DNA of 33,526 nt from Desulfotignum sp. (GCA_011389715.1 JAABTU010000333.1:1-33526); one strand, 5' to 3'; counted from the first letter of the stretch, positions 1 through 9,600 are shown. A program made the numbers and translations. Notes: a model not told the origin generated them from the letters alone.

Positions 1-719
1 AAAGCCTGCACCACAGAAATTTCGGAGCGCAGCAAGTCTTGTCCGGAGCCTTCAAAAATGATGATACCGTCATCCAGCAGGGCAATGTGCTGGGCCAGAT
101 CAAAAATATGCGGGATATCATGGCTCACAATCACAGCGGTAAATCCAAATTGTTTCTGGTATGATTTTATCATGGTGTGTACATCTTTTTTGCGTATGGG
201 ATCCAGGCCTGTGGTAGGCTCATCAAACAGTATCACCTCCGGATCTGTCACAAGTGCCCGTGCCAGGGCCACCCGCTTGCGCATCCCCCCGGACAGTTCT
301 GCGGGGTATTTGTGGTCAATGCCGTCAATACCCAGCTGTTTCATGCGGGCATGCACCTTTTGCTGCAATGCGGCATCTGCGATTTTTGATGTTTCCTTCA
401 GGGGCAGCGCAATGTTGTCATATACGGTGAGAAAGTCAAACAAGGCGTTGTCCTGGAACATATAGCTTGTTTTGTTTTTGAACCGGCGAAACTTTTCCCC
501 GGACAACCGGTCCAAAGGCTCCCCCTGGATCAGCAGCTGGCCGGAATCCTGGTGTATCAGCCCCACAATATGCTTGAGCAATACGGATTTTCCTGTTCCG
601 CTTTTGCCGATAACAACGGTAACCTGCCCTTTGGTTATGGACAGGTTTACCCCCTTGAGCACCTCCAGGGCACCAAATTTTTTCTTTATGTTTTTAAACT
701 GGATAAAAGGGATTGCCAT
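1..719 (-). CDS. mlaF: Mla-type ABC transporter ATP-binding protein (MlaF-like), 3' end outside window
   Basis: This is the cytoplasmic ATPase of an Mla/MCE-type phospholipid transporter, which moves lipids between inner and outer membrane to keep outer-membrane asymmetry. Reading the minus strand from ATG at 719 gives MAIPFIQFKNIKKKFG, Walker A GKSGTGKS, the ABC signature LSGGMRKRVALARAL and Walker B VILFDEPTTGLDP followed by a VSHD His switch. About 239 residues are visible, and the reading frame is still open at base 1, so the C-terminus lies outside. It starts 3 bp after the stop of the mlaE permease gene, so the two form one operon. The mlaD, mlaC and mlaB partners would be expected further left. 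The family assignment is firm; the Mla subtype rests on the MlaE neighbour. Confidence 0.93.
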   Translation of the reverse strand, partial: MAIPFIQFKNIKKKFGALEVLKGVNLSITKGQVTVVIGKSGTGKSVLLKHIVGLIHQDSGQLLIQGEPLDRLSGEKFRRFKNKTSYMFQDNALFDFLTVYDNIALPLKETSKIADAALQQKVHARMKQLGIDGIDHKYPAELSGGMRKRVALARALVTDPEVILFDEPTTGLDPIRKKDVHTMIKSYQKQFGFTAVIVSHDIPHIFDLAQHIALLDDGIIIFEGSGQDLLRSEISVVQA

Positions 720-722
720 GGG

Positions 723-1514
723 TTACACCAGAAAAGAGGTAATGACATAGTCACAGATCAGGACACAGACACAAGATTGTACCACAGCACTGGTGGTTGC
801 CAGGGACACGGCTTTGGCCCCGAACTCGCCCTGGCGGTTCACATGGGAATAATACCCGCGGTAGCAGCATATGGTGGTCACCACAACGGCAAACACCAGA
901 GATTTGAAAAATCCCCCCCAGATATCAATAAGTTTCACACTGTTTATCACCCTGTCCATGTAAACGGCTTCATTTATCCCCAGAAACAGAGATCCGGACA
1001 GGTATCCGCCGAAAATCCCCACCATGTCAAAGAGTGCGGTAAGCAAAGGAAAGCTCAAGACTGCTGCCAGAAGTCTGGGGGTAAACACAAAGCGCACAGG
1101 GTCTATCTGCATGGTGAACAGGGCATCGATCTGCTCTGACATGCGCATGACCCCTATTTCAGCAGCCATGGCGGAACCTGCCCTGGCAGTGACCATGATA
1201 GCGCCCAGTACAGGTCCCAGTTCCCGGATCAGGGTCAGAGAAACAGCCGTGCCAAGGGCTGCCTCAGATCCGAATGTAACCAGGGTATAGTATCCCTGGA
1301 GCCCTAAAACCATACCGGTGAACAGCCCGGTGAGCAAAATGACGAAAACGGATTTGGCGCCGACAAACCAGATATGGTCCAGTATTTTGCCTGTTTGAAA
1401 AGGGATATGAAATATCTGGTTTACCCCTGACACAAAAAACAGAAAAAATCTGCCCACAGATGCAGTTAACCTGGTAAAAAAACTGCCTATGTCCTCAATA
1501 TAACCGGTTATCAT
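723..1514 (-). CDS. mlaE: MlaE-type lipid ABC transporter permease
   Basis: Inner-membrane permease of the Mla/MCE lipid transporter (MlaE/DUF140 family), 263 aa from ATG 1514. It has the family pattern of an amphipathic N-terminal helix, several hydrophobic segments, and the conserved stretch RELGPVLGAIMVTARAGSAM followed by AAEIG and a conserved EQIDAL. An in-frame TTG at 1553 would add 13 residues that do not look like the family N-terminus, so ATG 1514 is preferred. Neither start has a strong Shine-Dalgarno sequence. It is followed after 3 bp by the mlaF ATPase gene, so transcription and assembly are probably joint. The divergent gene at 1670 shares the upstream 155-bp region. Confidence 0.93.
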   Translation of the reverse strand: MITGYIEDIGSFFTRLTASVGRFFLFFVSGVNQIFHIPFQTGKILDHIWFVGAKSVFVILLTGLFTGMVLGLQGYYTLVTFGSEAALGTAVSLTLIRELGPVLGAIMVTARAGSAMAAEIGVMRMSEQIDALFTMQIDPVRFVFTPRLLAAVLSFPLLTALFDMVGIFGGYLSGSLFLGINEAVYMDRVINSVKLIDIWGGFFKSLVFAVVVTTICCYRGYYSHVNRQGEFGAKAVSLATTSAVVQSCVCVLICDYVITSFLV

Positions 1515-1633
1515 AATGGGTTGTTTTATATCGGATTCACAAAGGAAATACAAGATTATGTTGACAAACAGATTGACACGTACAGTAAAAACCGCTACGT
1601 ATAAAGGCCGGTTTATGTGAAAATTCAGGGATA

Positions 1634-1652
1634 ATACATAACTTAGATGTAT
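1634..1652. promoter_or_regulatory. Dyad upstream of RHH-like gene, candidate operator
   Basis: The sequence ATACAT-7 nt-ATGTAT is a perfect 6-bp inverted repeat. It ends 17 bp before the ATG of the RHH-like gene and just before its AAAGGA ribosome binding site (1658-1663). A GATAAT hexamer at 1630-1635 overlaps the left arm, but I find no good -35 at standard spacing. Small RHH regulators often bind such dyads in their own promoters, so autoregulation is possible; this is inference. Confidence 0.35.
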
Positions 1653-1669
1653 GGTGTAAAGGAAAATCC

Positions 1670-2143
1670 ATGGCCCAGAAAATCACCCTGAGCATACCTG
1701 ACATGCTCCACGAACGTCTCACACAATGGCGGGATTCTTTTAATTTTTCAAAAATGTTTCAGGATGCGGTCACAGAAGCCATCCAGAAAAAAGAAGAATT
1801 CCAGAAGCGCTTTTCCCAGGAATTTGATATGCCCGAGGTTGTAAAACGGCTGCAACAGGAAAAACAGGCTTGGGTCAAACAGTTTTACAGGCTCGGACGA
1901 AAAGAAGGCATACGATGGGGAAAATCCGCCCATTTTGAAGACCTGCTATACGTACTGCATGTACAGGATACGTATGACCTGGTGCAGGACACAAAACTGT
2001 CAACATATTTTAATAATATCTTAGGCAGTTACGGGGTTGACAAATTTACCATAGATGGACAAAAAGACCACCAAAAAATGTTTTTGGATGGCTGGATGAA
2101 CGGGGTTAAAGAATTCTGGAACCAGGTAAAGGAAGCTTTGTAA
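1670..2143 (+). CDS. Small protein with ribbon-helix-helix-like N-terminus, coupled to activase
   Basis: A 157-aa soluble protein of unknown function. The first 40 residues (KITLSIPDMLHERLTQWRD, then FNFSKMFQDAV) have the pattern of a ribbon-helix-helix DNA-binding domain: a short beta strand with alternating hydrophobics, then two helices. Residues 40-75 are charged and probably helical (KKEEFQKRF...RLQQEKQAW). The rest, around WGKSAHFEDLLYVL and MNGVKEFWNQV, is not recognised. ATG 1670 has AAAGGA seven bases upstream. The stop codon ends one base before the ATG of the giant activase gene, which implies translational coupling and a shared task. It may be a regulator of the operon or a small partner of the activase; the sequence does not decide. 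Confidence 0.8.
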   Translation: MAQKITLSIPDMLHERLTQWRDSFNFSKMFQDAVTEAIQKKEEFQKRFSQEFDMPEVVKRLQQEKQAWVKQFYRLGRKEGIRWGKSAHFEDLLYVLHVQDTYDLVQDTKLSTYFNNILGSYGVDKFTIDGQKDHQKMFLDGWMNGVKEFWNQVKEAL

Positions 2144-2144
2144 A

Positions 2145-5100
2145 ATGGCATATACAATTGCAGGAATTGATGTAGGATCCGTGTCTGTGAGCATTGCTGT
2201 CATTGACAGCAACAAAAATCTGCTGCACAAGGCCACTGCTGTTCACCAGGGAGATGTCACCTCCTGTCTGTCCGCACTGTTGTCCCATGATGCACTGAAA
2301 AAAGTGCAGTACGTGGCTGTAACCGATGCCACTCCCTCTTTTGTCTTTTCCCATGAAAGGTTTGATGAGCAGGTTGCTGTCATCAGGGCTGCCAGGGCAT
2401 TTCACAAAAATGGCTGTGATGCCCTGCTGCATGTGGGCGGAGAAAAATTTTCCTTGAGCCTGTTTGACGGACAAAACAATTACACCGGGACCAGGCACAA
2501 CACCTCCTGTGCCGCCGGCACCGGCAGTTTTTTAGACCAGCAGGCCAGGCGGCTTAATTTGAAAGGGTCTGGTGAAATCAGTGAAAAAGCGTTGAAAAAC
2601 CGGCAAAAAAGGCCTGACATCGCCACCAGGTGTGCGGTTTTTGCCAAGACTGATCTGATACATGCCCAGCAGGAGGGGTACAACATTGAACAGATCTGTG
2701 ACGGGTTATGTTACGGGCTGGCCAGAAATATTGTCAACACCCTTTTTACGGGCAATGACATCCAGGGCACCGTCCTTTTTTGCGGCGGTGTTGCCAAAAA
2801 CACGGCCGTAACCCGGTATCTGGAATCCCTTCTCAGGCTTTTGCTGGTCATTGACCTACATGCAGACGTTTACGGTGCAGCCGGCGCAGCCCTGTGCCTG
2901 TGGGACCAAATGCAGGAAAAAAAACCGGCCCCTGCAAGCTTTGGTTCTGCTGATGCATTTTTCAAAATTCTGCCGAAAAAAAACAGCTACCTGTACCCTG
3001 CCCTGTCTCTTTCAATGTCAGATTATCCTGATTTTCACTGCTTTAAACAGGTTGTGCATGAAGGGGTGGAAACCGATATCTACACCGATCCGGCCCGGGT
3101 GGATCTCTCCTGCACCTATCTGGGGCTCGATGTGGGGTCCACATCCACCAAGAGCATATTGATAAACCAGAACGGAGACCCCATTGTGGGGTGCTATACC
3201 AAAACCGCATCACGCCCGGTCCAGGCGGTCCAGAAAATATGCAAAGCCATGGACACCTTTTTGGCGGACGCCGGTCTTGCGGTTTGTGTCAAGGGGTGCG
3301 GCACCACAGGTTCCGGCCGGCGCATCAGCGGCAGGGTTATCGGGGCGGATATCGAACCTGATGAAATAACGGCCCATGCCACAGCAGCGGTGAATTTAAA
3401 CAAAAATGTGGATACCATCATTGAAATCGGGGGACAGGATGCCAAATTCACCCTTTTAAAGGACGGCAGGGTGACCGCTTCTGTGATGAATACCGTGTGC
3501 GCAGCCGGTACCGGCAGTTTCATTGAAGAACAGGCTGAAAAACTGTCCTGCCCGCTTTCAGAATATTCCCTGCGTGCAGAAGGGGTCAAGGCCCCGGTGT
3601 CCAGCGACCGGTGTACGGTTTTCATGGAACGTGACATCAACTACTTTTTTGCTGAAGGGTATGAGAAAAATGAAATTCTGGCATCGGTTCTCCATTCGGT
3701 CAGAGACAATTATCTGACCAAGGTGGCCACTGTGGGCAGGATCGGAGACTGTATTCTCTTCCAGGGGGCTACGGCCAGAAACAAGGCATTGGTGGCGGCG
3801 TTTGAACAAAAGTTGCAAAAACCGATCCATGTATCCCGTTTGTGCCATTTGACCGGGGCCTTAGGCGTGGCGCTGCTGGCCCGTGAAAAACGCATCAGCC
3901 GTACACAGTTCAGGGGATTTGGCCTGTGGGAAAAAAACATTCCAGTGCGCCAGGAAGTGTGCCGGTTGTGCACCAACCTTTGCAAGCTCACCATTGCCCA
4001 GGTGGACGGCCGGCCCCATGCCTATGGTTTTTTGTGCGGCCGGGATTATGATACCCAAAAAATGGTGCCCCAAAAAAATGCATATGATCTGAAAAAACTG
4101 CGCAAACAGCAGTTGCTGCCCATTGCCCGCCGTCCTGAAAAGCATGGGTTCACCATCGGCATACCCGCAGCCCTGCATCTGTTCGAAGACCTGGAATTCT
4201 GGGAATACTTTTTTTCACACCTGGGCATTAAAACCATTGCCAGCCGGAACCTGAAACAGCCGGTGGCTTTGGGAAAAACCATTGCCAGGGCGGAATTCTG
4301 TGCACCGGTGACTGCCCTGCACGGCCATGTGGCGCATCTTTTAGAAAAAGCGGATTATGTGTTTTTGCCCTTTTATTTTGAAGAAAAAACCGATCAAAAA
4401 CGGGTCAGGCGCCAGCATTGTTATTACACCCAGTTCAGTCCTGCAATCATTGCCTGCCTGGACCATTGTGATACCCGACGGCTGGTCATGCCCACCATTA
4501 AATACCTGTATACCAGTTTTCATACCAAAATAGCGCTGTACCAGTCTTTGAAAGAGATTTCTCCGGATTTTTTGTTTTCTTTTTTTGATATCCATACTGC
4601 CTGGGACAGGGCTGTGGAATTTCGCAAAGGAAACCAGACAAAACTGTCAGCCCTTTACAAAACACGTGGCCAGTCACGACCGGGAATCAAGGCCCTGCTG
4701 CTGGGACGTCCCTATACAGTGCTGTCTGACACCATGAACCACCATATTCCCCGGATCTTTGAAAACCTGGGGGTTGAAACCTATTTCCAGGATATGGTGG
4801 ACACATCAGACATAGATTTTACCCCCATTCGTCCTTTGTTGAAAGAGATCCACTGGAAATACGCCGCCCATATACTGAAAGCCGCTTATGCAGCGGCACT
4901 TACAGATGATCTGTACCCGGTATACATCACCTCTTTCAAATGTTCCCCTGATGCCTTTGGTGTGGAATATTTCAAACAGATCATGGCAGGTTTCAACAAA
5001 CCCTATCTGGTACTGGAACTGGATGAGCATGATTCCAGTACCGGGTATGAAACCCGGATTGAAGCAGCAGTGGGGGCTTTTACCAATCACCATCAGGCCA

Positions 5101-6350
5101 GGGACAAATCCGGGCACCGACCCCTGGATTTTTCACCCAGATTTGTGGAGTCCCTGGATGGAAAAAATATCATTTTTCCAAACTGGGATGCCCTTACCGG
5201 GCATCTGATTGTTTCCACCTTTCAGAGTGAGGGACTTCAGGCCTTTTTGATGGAAGAAACCAGTGAAACCCTGAAAAAAAGTCTGCTGACCAATACCGGC
5301 CAGTGCCTCCCCCTCAACGCCGTGGCTGCAGGTTTTATCCATACGGTGAAAAAACATGGCCTGGATCCGGAAAATACCCTGCTCTGGCTCAACCGCTCTG
5401 ATATCGCCTGCAACATCAGGATGTATCCCTATCATATCCAGCATATATTCAAGCAGGAGGGAAACGGATTCGAAAAATCAGGCATTTATCACGGGGAGCT
5501 GTCTTTGTTTGACATATCGTTCAGGGCATCCACCAATGCCTATTTTGCCTATATGTTCGGCGGACTTCTCAGAAGCATTGGATGCAAGATACGGCCCTAT
5601 GAAAAAAACAAAGGAGAAACAGACAGGACACTGGCCACAGCACTGGAGATCATCGGCAGGGCATTTGCCGGCAATGGCTCCAAACAGGATGCCCTTGCAG
5701 CGGCCATTCCTTTGTTCAGCCGGATAAAAACAGATGGTTCCGGTACCCGGCCCAAGGTGGCCATTTTCGGGGATCTGTATGTCAGGGACAATGATATCAT
5801 GAACCAGGATCTGATGCATTACATTGAAGCCAACGGCGGAGAGGTGGTCATAACCCCTTACTATAAATACATCAAGATTATTGCCAACTCCTATTTTAAA
5901 AAATGGTTCAAGGAGGGCAAATACCTGAGCCTCATTTCCAACAAAGCCCTGATGGTTGCCATGCAGGCCATGGAAAAAAAATATTTCCAGTATTTTGAAC
6001 CGGTGCTGCAGGAATCAGATTTTCTGGTCACCGATGCCTATGAAAACATCCTGGAACAATACGGCATCCAGCCGGAGCATACCGGCGAGTCCATGGATAA
6101 TGTGTTAAAAATTCACCATATCATCCGGGAACATCCAGATCTGGCACTTCTGGTGCAGACCAACCCGGGCTTCTGCTGCCCCGGGCTTGTAACAGAGGCC
6201 ATGGCTGCCAAACTGGAAGCAAAAACCGGGGTGCCCATTGTCAGTATCACCTATGATCTTTCCGGCGGCAATAAAAACAAGCTGGTGGTACCATTCATTA
6301 AATACTTCAGGCAGAAAAACTATTCCCATAACTGGAAAGTTTCTGTCTGA
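2145..6350 (+). CDS. Giant fused CoA-dehydratase-type activase (two BcrA/BadF/HgdC ATPase modules + DUF2229-like region)
   Basis: A 1401-aa cytoplasmic protein of the 2-hydroxyacyl-CoA dehydratase/benzoyl-CoA reductase activator family. In the known family, ATP hydrolysis drives an electron from a [4Fe-4S] cluster held between two subunits onto a partner enzyme. Here two ASKHA ATPase modules lie in one chain: residues ~4-255 (GIDVGSVSVS, CAAGTGSF, GGVAKN) and ~323-585 (GLDVGSTSTKS, IGGQDAKF, CAAGTGSF). Cluster-ligand cysteines are present in both (Cys122/Cys163 and Cys452/Cys490). Module 1 has GGEKF where module 2 has GGQDAKF. A Cys-rich segment follows at ~606-634 (VCRLCTNLCKL, FLCGRDYD). 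The remaining ~750 residues resemble the DUF2229/HgdB-like part of long activases and end with CCPGLV and SITYDLSGG. No dehydratase subunit genes lie nearby, so the substrate is unknown. Confidence 0.88.
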   Translation: MAYTIAGIDVGSVSVSIAVIDSNKNLLHKATAVHQGDVTSCLSALLSHDALKKVQYVAVTDATPSFVFSHERFDEQVAVIRAARAFHKNGCDALLHVGGEKFSLSLFDGQNNYTGTRHNTSCAAGTGSFLDQQARRLNLKGSGEISEKALKNRQKRPDIATRCAVFAKTDLIHAQQEGYNIEQICDGLCYGLARNIVNTLFTGNDIQGTVLFCGGVAKNTAVTRYLESLLRLLLVIDLHADVYGAAGAALCLWDQMQEKKPAPASFGSADAFFKILPKKNSYLYPALSLSMSDYPDFHCFKQVVHEGVETDIYTDPARVDLSCTYLGLDVGSTSTKSILINQNGDPIVGCYTKTASRPVQAVQKICKAMDTFLADAGLAVCVKGCGTTGSGRRISGRVIGADIEPDEITAHATAAVNLNKNVDTIIEIGGQDAKFTLLKDGRVTASVMNTVCAAGTGSFIEEQAEKLSCPLSEYSLRAEGVKAPVSSDRCTVFMERDINYFFAEGYEKNEILASVLHSVRDNYLTKVATVGRIGDCILFQGATARNKALVAAFEQKLQKPIHVSRLCHLTGALGVALLAREKRISRTQFRGFGLWEKNIPVRQEVCRLCTNLCKLTIAQVDGRPHAYGFLCGRDYDTQKMVPQKNAYDLKKLRKQQLLPIARRPEKHGFTIGIPAALHLFEDLEFWEYFFSHLGIKTIASRNLKQPVALGKTIARAEFCAPVTALHGHVAHLLEKADYVFLPFYFEEKTDQKRVRRQHCYYTQFSPAIIACLDHCDTRRLVMPTIKYLYTSFHTKIALYQSLKEISPDFLFSFFDIHTAWDRAVEFRKGNQTKLSALYKTRGQSRPGIKALLLGRPYTVLSDTMNHHIPRIFENLGVETYFQDMVDTSDIDFTPIRPLLKEIHWKYAAHILKAAYAAALTDDLYPVYITSFKCSPDAFGVEYFKQIMAGFNKPYLVLELDEHDSSTGYETRIEAAVGAFTNHHQARDKSGHRPLDFSPRFVESLDGKNIIFPNWDALTGHLIVSTFQSEGLQAFLMEETSETLKKSLLTNTGQCLPLNAVAAGFIHTVKKHGLDPENTLLWLNRSDIACNIRMYPYHIQHIFKQEGNGFEKSGIYHGELSLFDISFRASTNAYFAYMFGGLLRSIGCKIRPYEKNKGETDRTLATALEIIGRAFAGNGSKQDALAAAIPLFSRIKTDGSGTRPKVAIFGDLYVRDNDIMNQDLMHYIEANGGEVVITPYYKYIKIIANSYFKKWFKEGKYLSLISNKALMVAMQAMEKKYFQYFEPVLQESDFLVTDAYENILEQYGIQPEHTGESMDNVLKIHHIIREHPDLALLVQTNPGFCCPGLVTEAMAAKLEAKTGVPIVSITYDLSGGNKNKLVVPFIKYFRQKNYSHNWKVSV

Positions 6351-7150
6351 CGTTCTCCCGGCAGGTACGCTTTGATGGCAGGGTATTTTTTCACATAATT
6401 GTTCTGAAACGCGATCCGCTGCACATTAAAGGCATTGTGACGGTCTACTGCCCGCCGGTACCGCAGATAGTATTCATCATAATTTTTCAGACTTTCGGGA
6501 TCGTTGTGGTCGGCAATCTGTGAAAAATTGGTATAGGCATAGGTGAGCAGCGCGGTAAAATCATTCAGGTAGGTTTCAAGGCTTTGAAAGTGACGGATGA
6601 CGTGGCGGTTGGTATAATACTGGCGGACCTGATAAATCCAGTGCAGTTCTTTTTTCATGAAATACTCTTTGTAATCTGTGGTAAGTTTGACCAGCCGGTC
6701 AATGGCATCCTGGTTGCGTGCCAGGGTCAGGCGCAAAGATTTGATAAACGCGATGGTCTGTTGCAGTTTTTCAAGACTGGATTCCACTTTGGACATATTT
6801 TCCAGCTGCACCAATCCGTCATCCAGGTCGGTTGTGCTCTGTTTGAGATTGTTGCACAGCAGGATTACCTGGGTGGTTATGGGAGGCAGGTGGGCGTATC
6901 TGTTCTTTTCTTTTTCATGGGCCCAGATATACAGTTCAGCCCCCACAACCGCAGAAAAACTGGTCAAAAACAGCATGAACAAAATCATGCCCGCGGTCTT
7001 TCTGGATTTAAAGATCACATACGGGGTGGTGACTGGTGCCAGCAATACCATGGCTGCCCACCACCTGGGATTTTTTTTTCTCTTACAGTCCAGTAGAATC
7101 AGTCCGGACAACAGCAGAACATAAAAAAAATAAATATAAAACACGATCAC
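6320..7150 (-). CDS. Hypothetical membrane protein downstream of comEC
   Basis: A 276-aa protein I do not recognise. The N-terminus has three hydrophobic segments (about residues 3-20, 31-48 and 54-74). It is followed by ~190 polar, mostly helical residues (for example LVQLENMSKVESSLEKLQQT) that could form coiled coils, so it is probably anchored in the inner membrane with one long soluble domain. The GTG start at 7150 overlaps the comEC stop as GTGA, giving translational coupling. The 3' end overlaps the convergent activase gene by 31 bp. Co-expression with comEC and murA is likely, but nothing in the sequence shows a role in DNA uptake. Confidence 0.75.
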   Translation of the reverse strand: MIVFYIYFFYVLLLSGLILLDCKRKKNPRWWAAMVLLAPVTTPYVIFKSRKTAGMILFMLFLTSFSAVVGAELYIWAHEKEKNRYAHLPPITTQVILLCNNLKQSTTDLDDGLVQLENMSKVESSLEKLQQTIAFIKSLRLTLARNQDAIDRLVKLTTDYKEYFMKKELHWIYQVRQYYTNRHVIRHFQSLETYLNDFTALLTYAYTNFSQIADHNDPESLKNYDEYYLRYRRAVDRHNAFNVQRIAFQNNYVKKYPAIKAYLPGERQTETFQLWE

Positions 7151-9600
7151 CCGCCTTTATGGGTAGCAATTGTATACCCGTTACCAGAAGATGTAATGGT
7201 AACCGCACCCTGGGTATCGGTTCTGAAAACCTGAATACCCCTTTGCCGGTAACGCGCCAGAACATCTGGATGGGGAAATTTATAGCGGTTGTTAAACCCG
7301 CAGGATACTATTACCCTTTCAGGGTGAATTTTATCAAGGAAAAACTTGGTTGAAGAGGTATTGCTGCCGTGGTGGGGGGCCAGCAGAATGCTGGACACAA
7401 GATTTTTATGTACCACCTGTGCCAGTAAGTGTTCCCTTGCTTTCATGATATCTCCTGGAAAAAGCATGGAAAAATCCTGCAGTTTCAGTTTGAAAACCAG
7501 AGAATTATCATTGGGATCCAATCCGGGACGAACAGATGCACACTGGAAAAATGCAAGCTCTGTTTTGTCATACAGGATTTGTTTTTTTTTGCAGTTCGGA
7601 ACAAAAACCGGAATCTGTCTGCGCTCACAGGCCGTCATGATACGGGTAAAAGCGTCATGGGCGCTTTTGTCCCCATTTGTGACCAGGGTACCGGTCCTGA
7701 AATTTTCCAGTATAAATACCAGCCCGTTCATGTGATCTGAATCAGGGTGAGTGAGTATGACGGCATCCAGTGCCATGATGCGCTGCTGCCACAAAAAAGG
7801 GGCCACCACATGCCTGCCTGTATCAAAACTACTGGTTCCGGGAAAACCGCCCCCGTCCACCAGCATGTTTTTTCCTTCAATGGTCTGAATCAGGGCGGCA
7901 TTTCCCTGGCCCACATCCAGTATTGTGATGACCATGTGCCCGGCAAGCTTTGTGCGTGTCACCGCCTGTATCCCGTATACGCCGGCAATTGTTATGACGG
8001 CAGAGCACACCAATATTACCGGTTTTGTCCTTTTAAAAGACAACAAACAAAAACCTGCTCCCATGGCCGTATACATGGCCACCATATCATATACAGACAA
8101 AGACGGTACATGGGACCAGGCAAAGGGAAGTTCCGTCAGCCAGGCAAGAAATGTGAGGCACAGGGAAACCAGTTTTGCCGCCATGGCCAAAAGCACACCG
8201 GAAACACCGGGAAAAAAAGGCCAGACAAGCAGGCTCACCAGACCAAGGGGGAGACAGACAAATCCGATTAAAGGTACCAGTATCAAGTTTGCCGGTAATT
8301 GCACCATGGAAATCATGTTGAAATACCGGGCGATCAACGGAAATGTGCCAATTCCTGCCAGCACGGTTACAAGGCAGATGGATGCGGGATATTTTAAAAT
8401 CTTCGGGATATGGGGTTTTTGGTATTTTCCAGCAATCCCCAGGCCGGAAATGATGAACAGCACCGCTGTAAAAGACAATTGAAATGAGATGGAGAACAAA
8501 GCACCCGGATCAGCAAGCAGAATAAGAATACCGGCCCCTGCCAGGATATTGACAGGATGGCTTTGTTTTTCCCCCAGAAAAGAAAACATAAACATGCTGA
8601 TCATGATAAAAGCCCGCTGTGTGGAAGGAGAAAACCCGCAAAACAACGCATACAGACCCAGGGGGACAAGGGTAAGTATGCCGGCAGCTTTCCTTGCCTT
8701 TGCAGAAATCAGCAGCCGTGGAAAACATGACAAAATCCGATAAAACAGATAAAAAAAGATGGCCGTCAATATTCCCAGATGAAGGCCTGAAATGGCAAGC
8801 AGATGGGACGCCCCTGACCGGGCGAACAGGTCTTTTATCTGTGTGGGCATCTGCTGCTTTATACCGGTAACCAGGGCCGCCAGGACATGGGCTGGAGCCT
8901 GGTGATCAAGACGGTTCATGGTAAAATGGTAAAACCGGTTCCGTGTATTTTCCAATGCCTGTATCCACCGGATCAATACAAAAGATTTTTCTTGGGAAAC
9001 CATGGCAATCTTATTTGCTCCTGTGTGGACAGCACCAAAGATGCCCTGGCGTTTGAGAAATGTCTGGTAATCAAATGCACCGGGATTTCCAAAATTCCGG
9101 ATGGGCCTTATGGGGCCGGGGCATTGGATAAGATCATGAAACTTGAAAGAGTGGTCTGTTTTTCCGTAAATATTCAGATACAGGCGGCCTGTGGCGGAAA
9201 TGACCTGGGTTTCTGTGTCTGAATCTGTTGTAACAATTTTCCTGCAGTCCAGCACCACCCGGATTTTATAGGGGTATTTTCGTGAAAAAGAAACAATTCT
9301 GCCCACAACACGGATGTCGGGATCATTGTAAAAATGGGACACATGGCCAGGTGAAAGCCTTGGAGAATGGATGTAAAAACTCTGATAACCGGACCAGATG
9401 CCCGCCAGAAGACAGATCCAGAAAACAAGCCATTTCCTGTAAAAAAATTTCGATAGGAACAGGGCAGCCAGAACAGCAAAGCAAAGAACAGCCAATAACA
9501 GATGCGTATGAGAAGAGACATTTCCCGCCAGGATCCCTGTAATCATGGCCAGGATTACAGGGACAAGGGGTGGAACCAGAGGGTGTGACGAATCTTTCAC
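7147..9600 (-). CDS. comEC: ComEC/Rec2-family DNA uptake channel protein
   Basis: An 817-aa inner-membrane protein of the ComEC/Rec2 family, which forms the channel carrying single-stranded DNA into the cytoplasm during natural transformation. The N-terminal part holds hydrophobic helices and a soluble DUF4131-like region. The central competence domain carries SGASHLLAISGLHLGI and GFSPSTQRAF. The C-terminal metallo-beta-lactamase-like domain carries DVGQGNAALI, a GG turn and the metal-site motif THPDSDHMNG, later APHHGSNTSS. The length is in the usual range for full proteins with the nuclease-like domain. The GTG start at 9600 is preceded by GCGAGGATAT, a good ribosome site. It sits 29 bp after murA in the same direction and overlaps the next gene by four bases. 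Confidence 0.93.
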   Translation of the reverse strand: MKDSSHPLVPPLVPVILAMITGILAGNVSSHTHLLLAVLCFAVLAALFLSKFFYRKWLVFWICLLAGIWSGYQSFYIHSPRLSPGHVSHFYNDPDIRVVGRIVSFSRKYPYKIRVVLDCRKIVTTDSDTETQVISATGRLYLNIYGKTDHSFKFHDLIQCPGPIRPIRNFGNPGAFDYQTFLKRQGIFGAVHTGANKIAMVSQEKSFVLIRWIQALENTRNRFYHFTMNRLDHQAPAHVLAALVTGIKQQMPTQIKDLFARSGASHLLAISGLHLGILTAIFFYLFYRILSCFPRLLISAKARKAAGILTLVPLGLYALFCGFSPSTQRAFIMISMFMFSFLGEKQSHPVNILAGAGILILLADPGALFSISFQLSFTAVLFIISGLGIAGKYQKPHIPKILKYPASICLVTVLAGIGTFPLIARYFNMISMVQLPANLILVPLIGFVCLPLGLVSLLVWPFFPGVSGVLLAMAAKLVSLCLTFLAWLTELPFAWSHVPSLSVYDMVAMYTAMGAGFCLLSFKRTKPVILVCSAVITIAGVYGIQAVTRTKLAGHMVITILDVGQGNAALIQTIEGKNMLVDGGGFPGTSSFDTGRHVVAPFLWQQRIMALDAVILTHPDSDHMNGLVFILENFRTGTLVTNGDKSAHDAFTRIMTACERRQIPVFVPNCKKKQILYDKTELAFFQCASVRPGLDPNDNSLVFKLKLQDFSMLFPGDIMKAREHLLAQVVHKNLVSSILLAPHHGSNTSSTKFFLDKIHPERVIVSCGFNNRYKFPHPDVLARYRQRGIQVFRTDTQGAVTITSSGNGYTIATHKGG

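Noticed and set aside
1561-1605. Two TTGACA hexamers and TATAAA upstream of the RHH-like gene as a promoter
   Set aside because: The best pair has a 21-bp spacer, outside the usual 16-18 bp.
7747-8482. Long + strand open frames opposite comEC (174 and 185 aa)
   Set aside because: Their products have no recognisable motif and lie antisense to a well-supported comEC.
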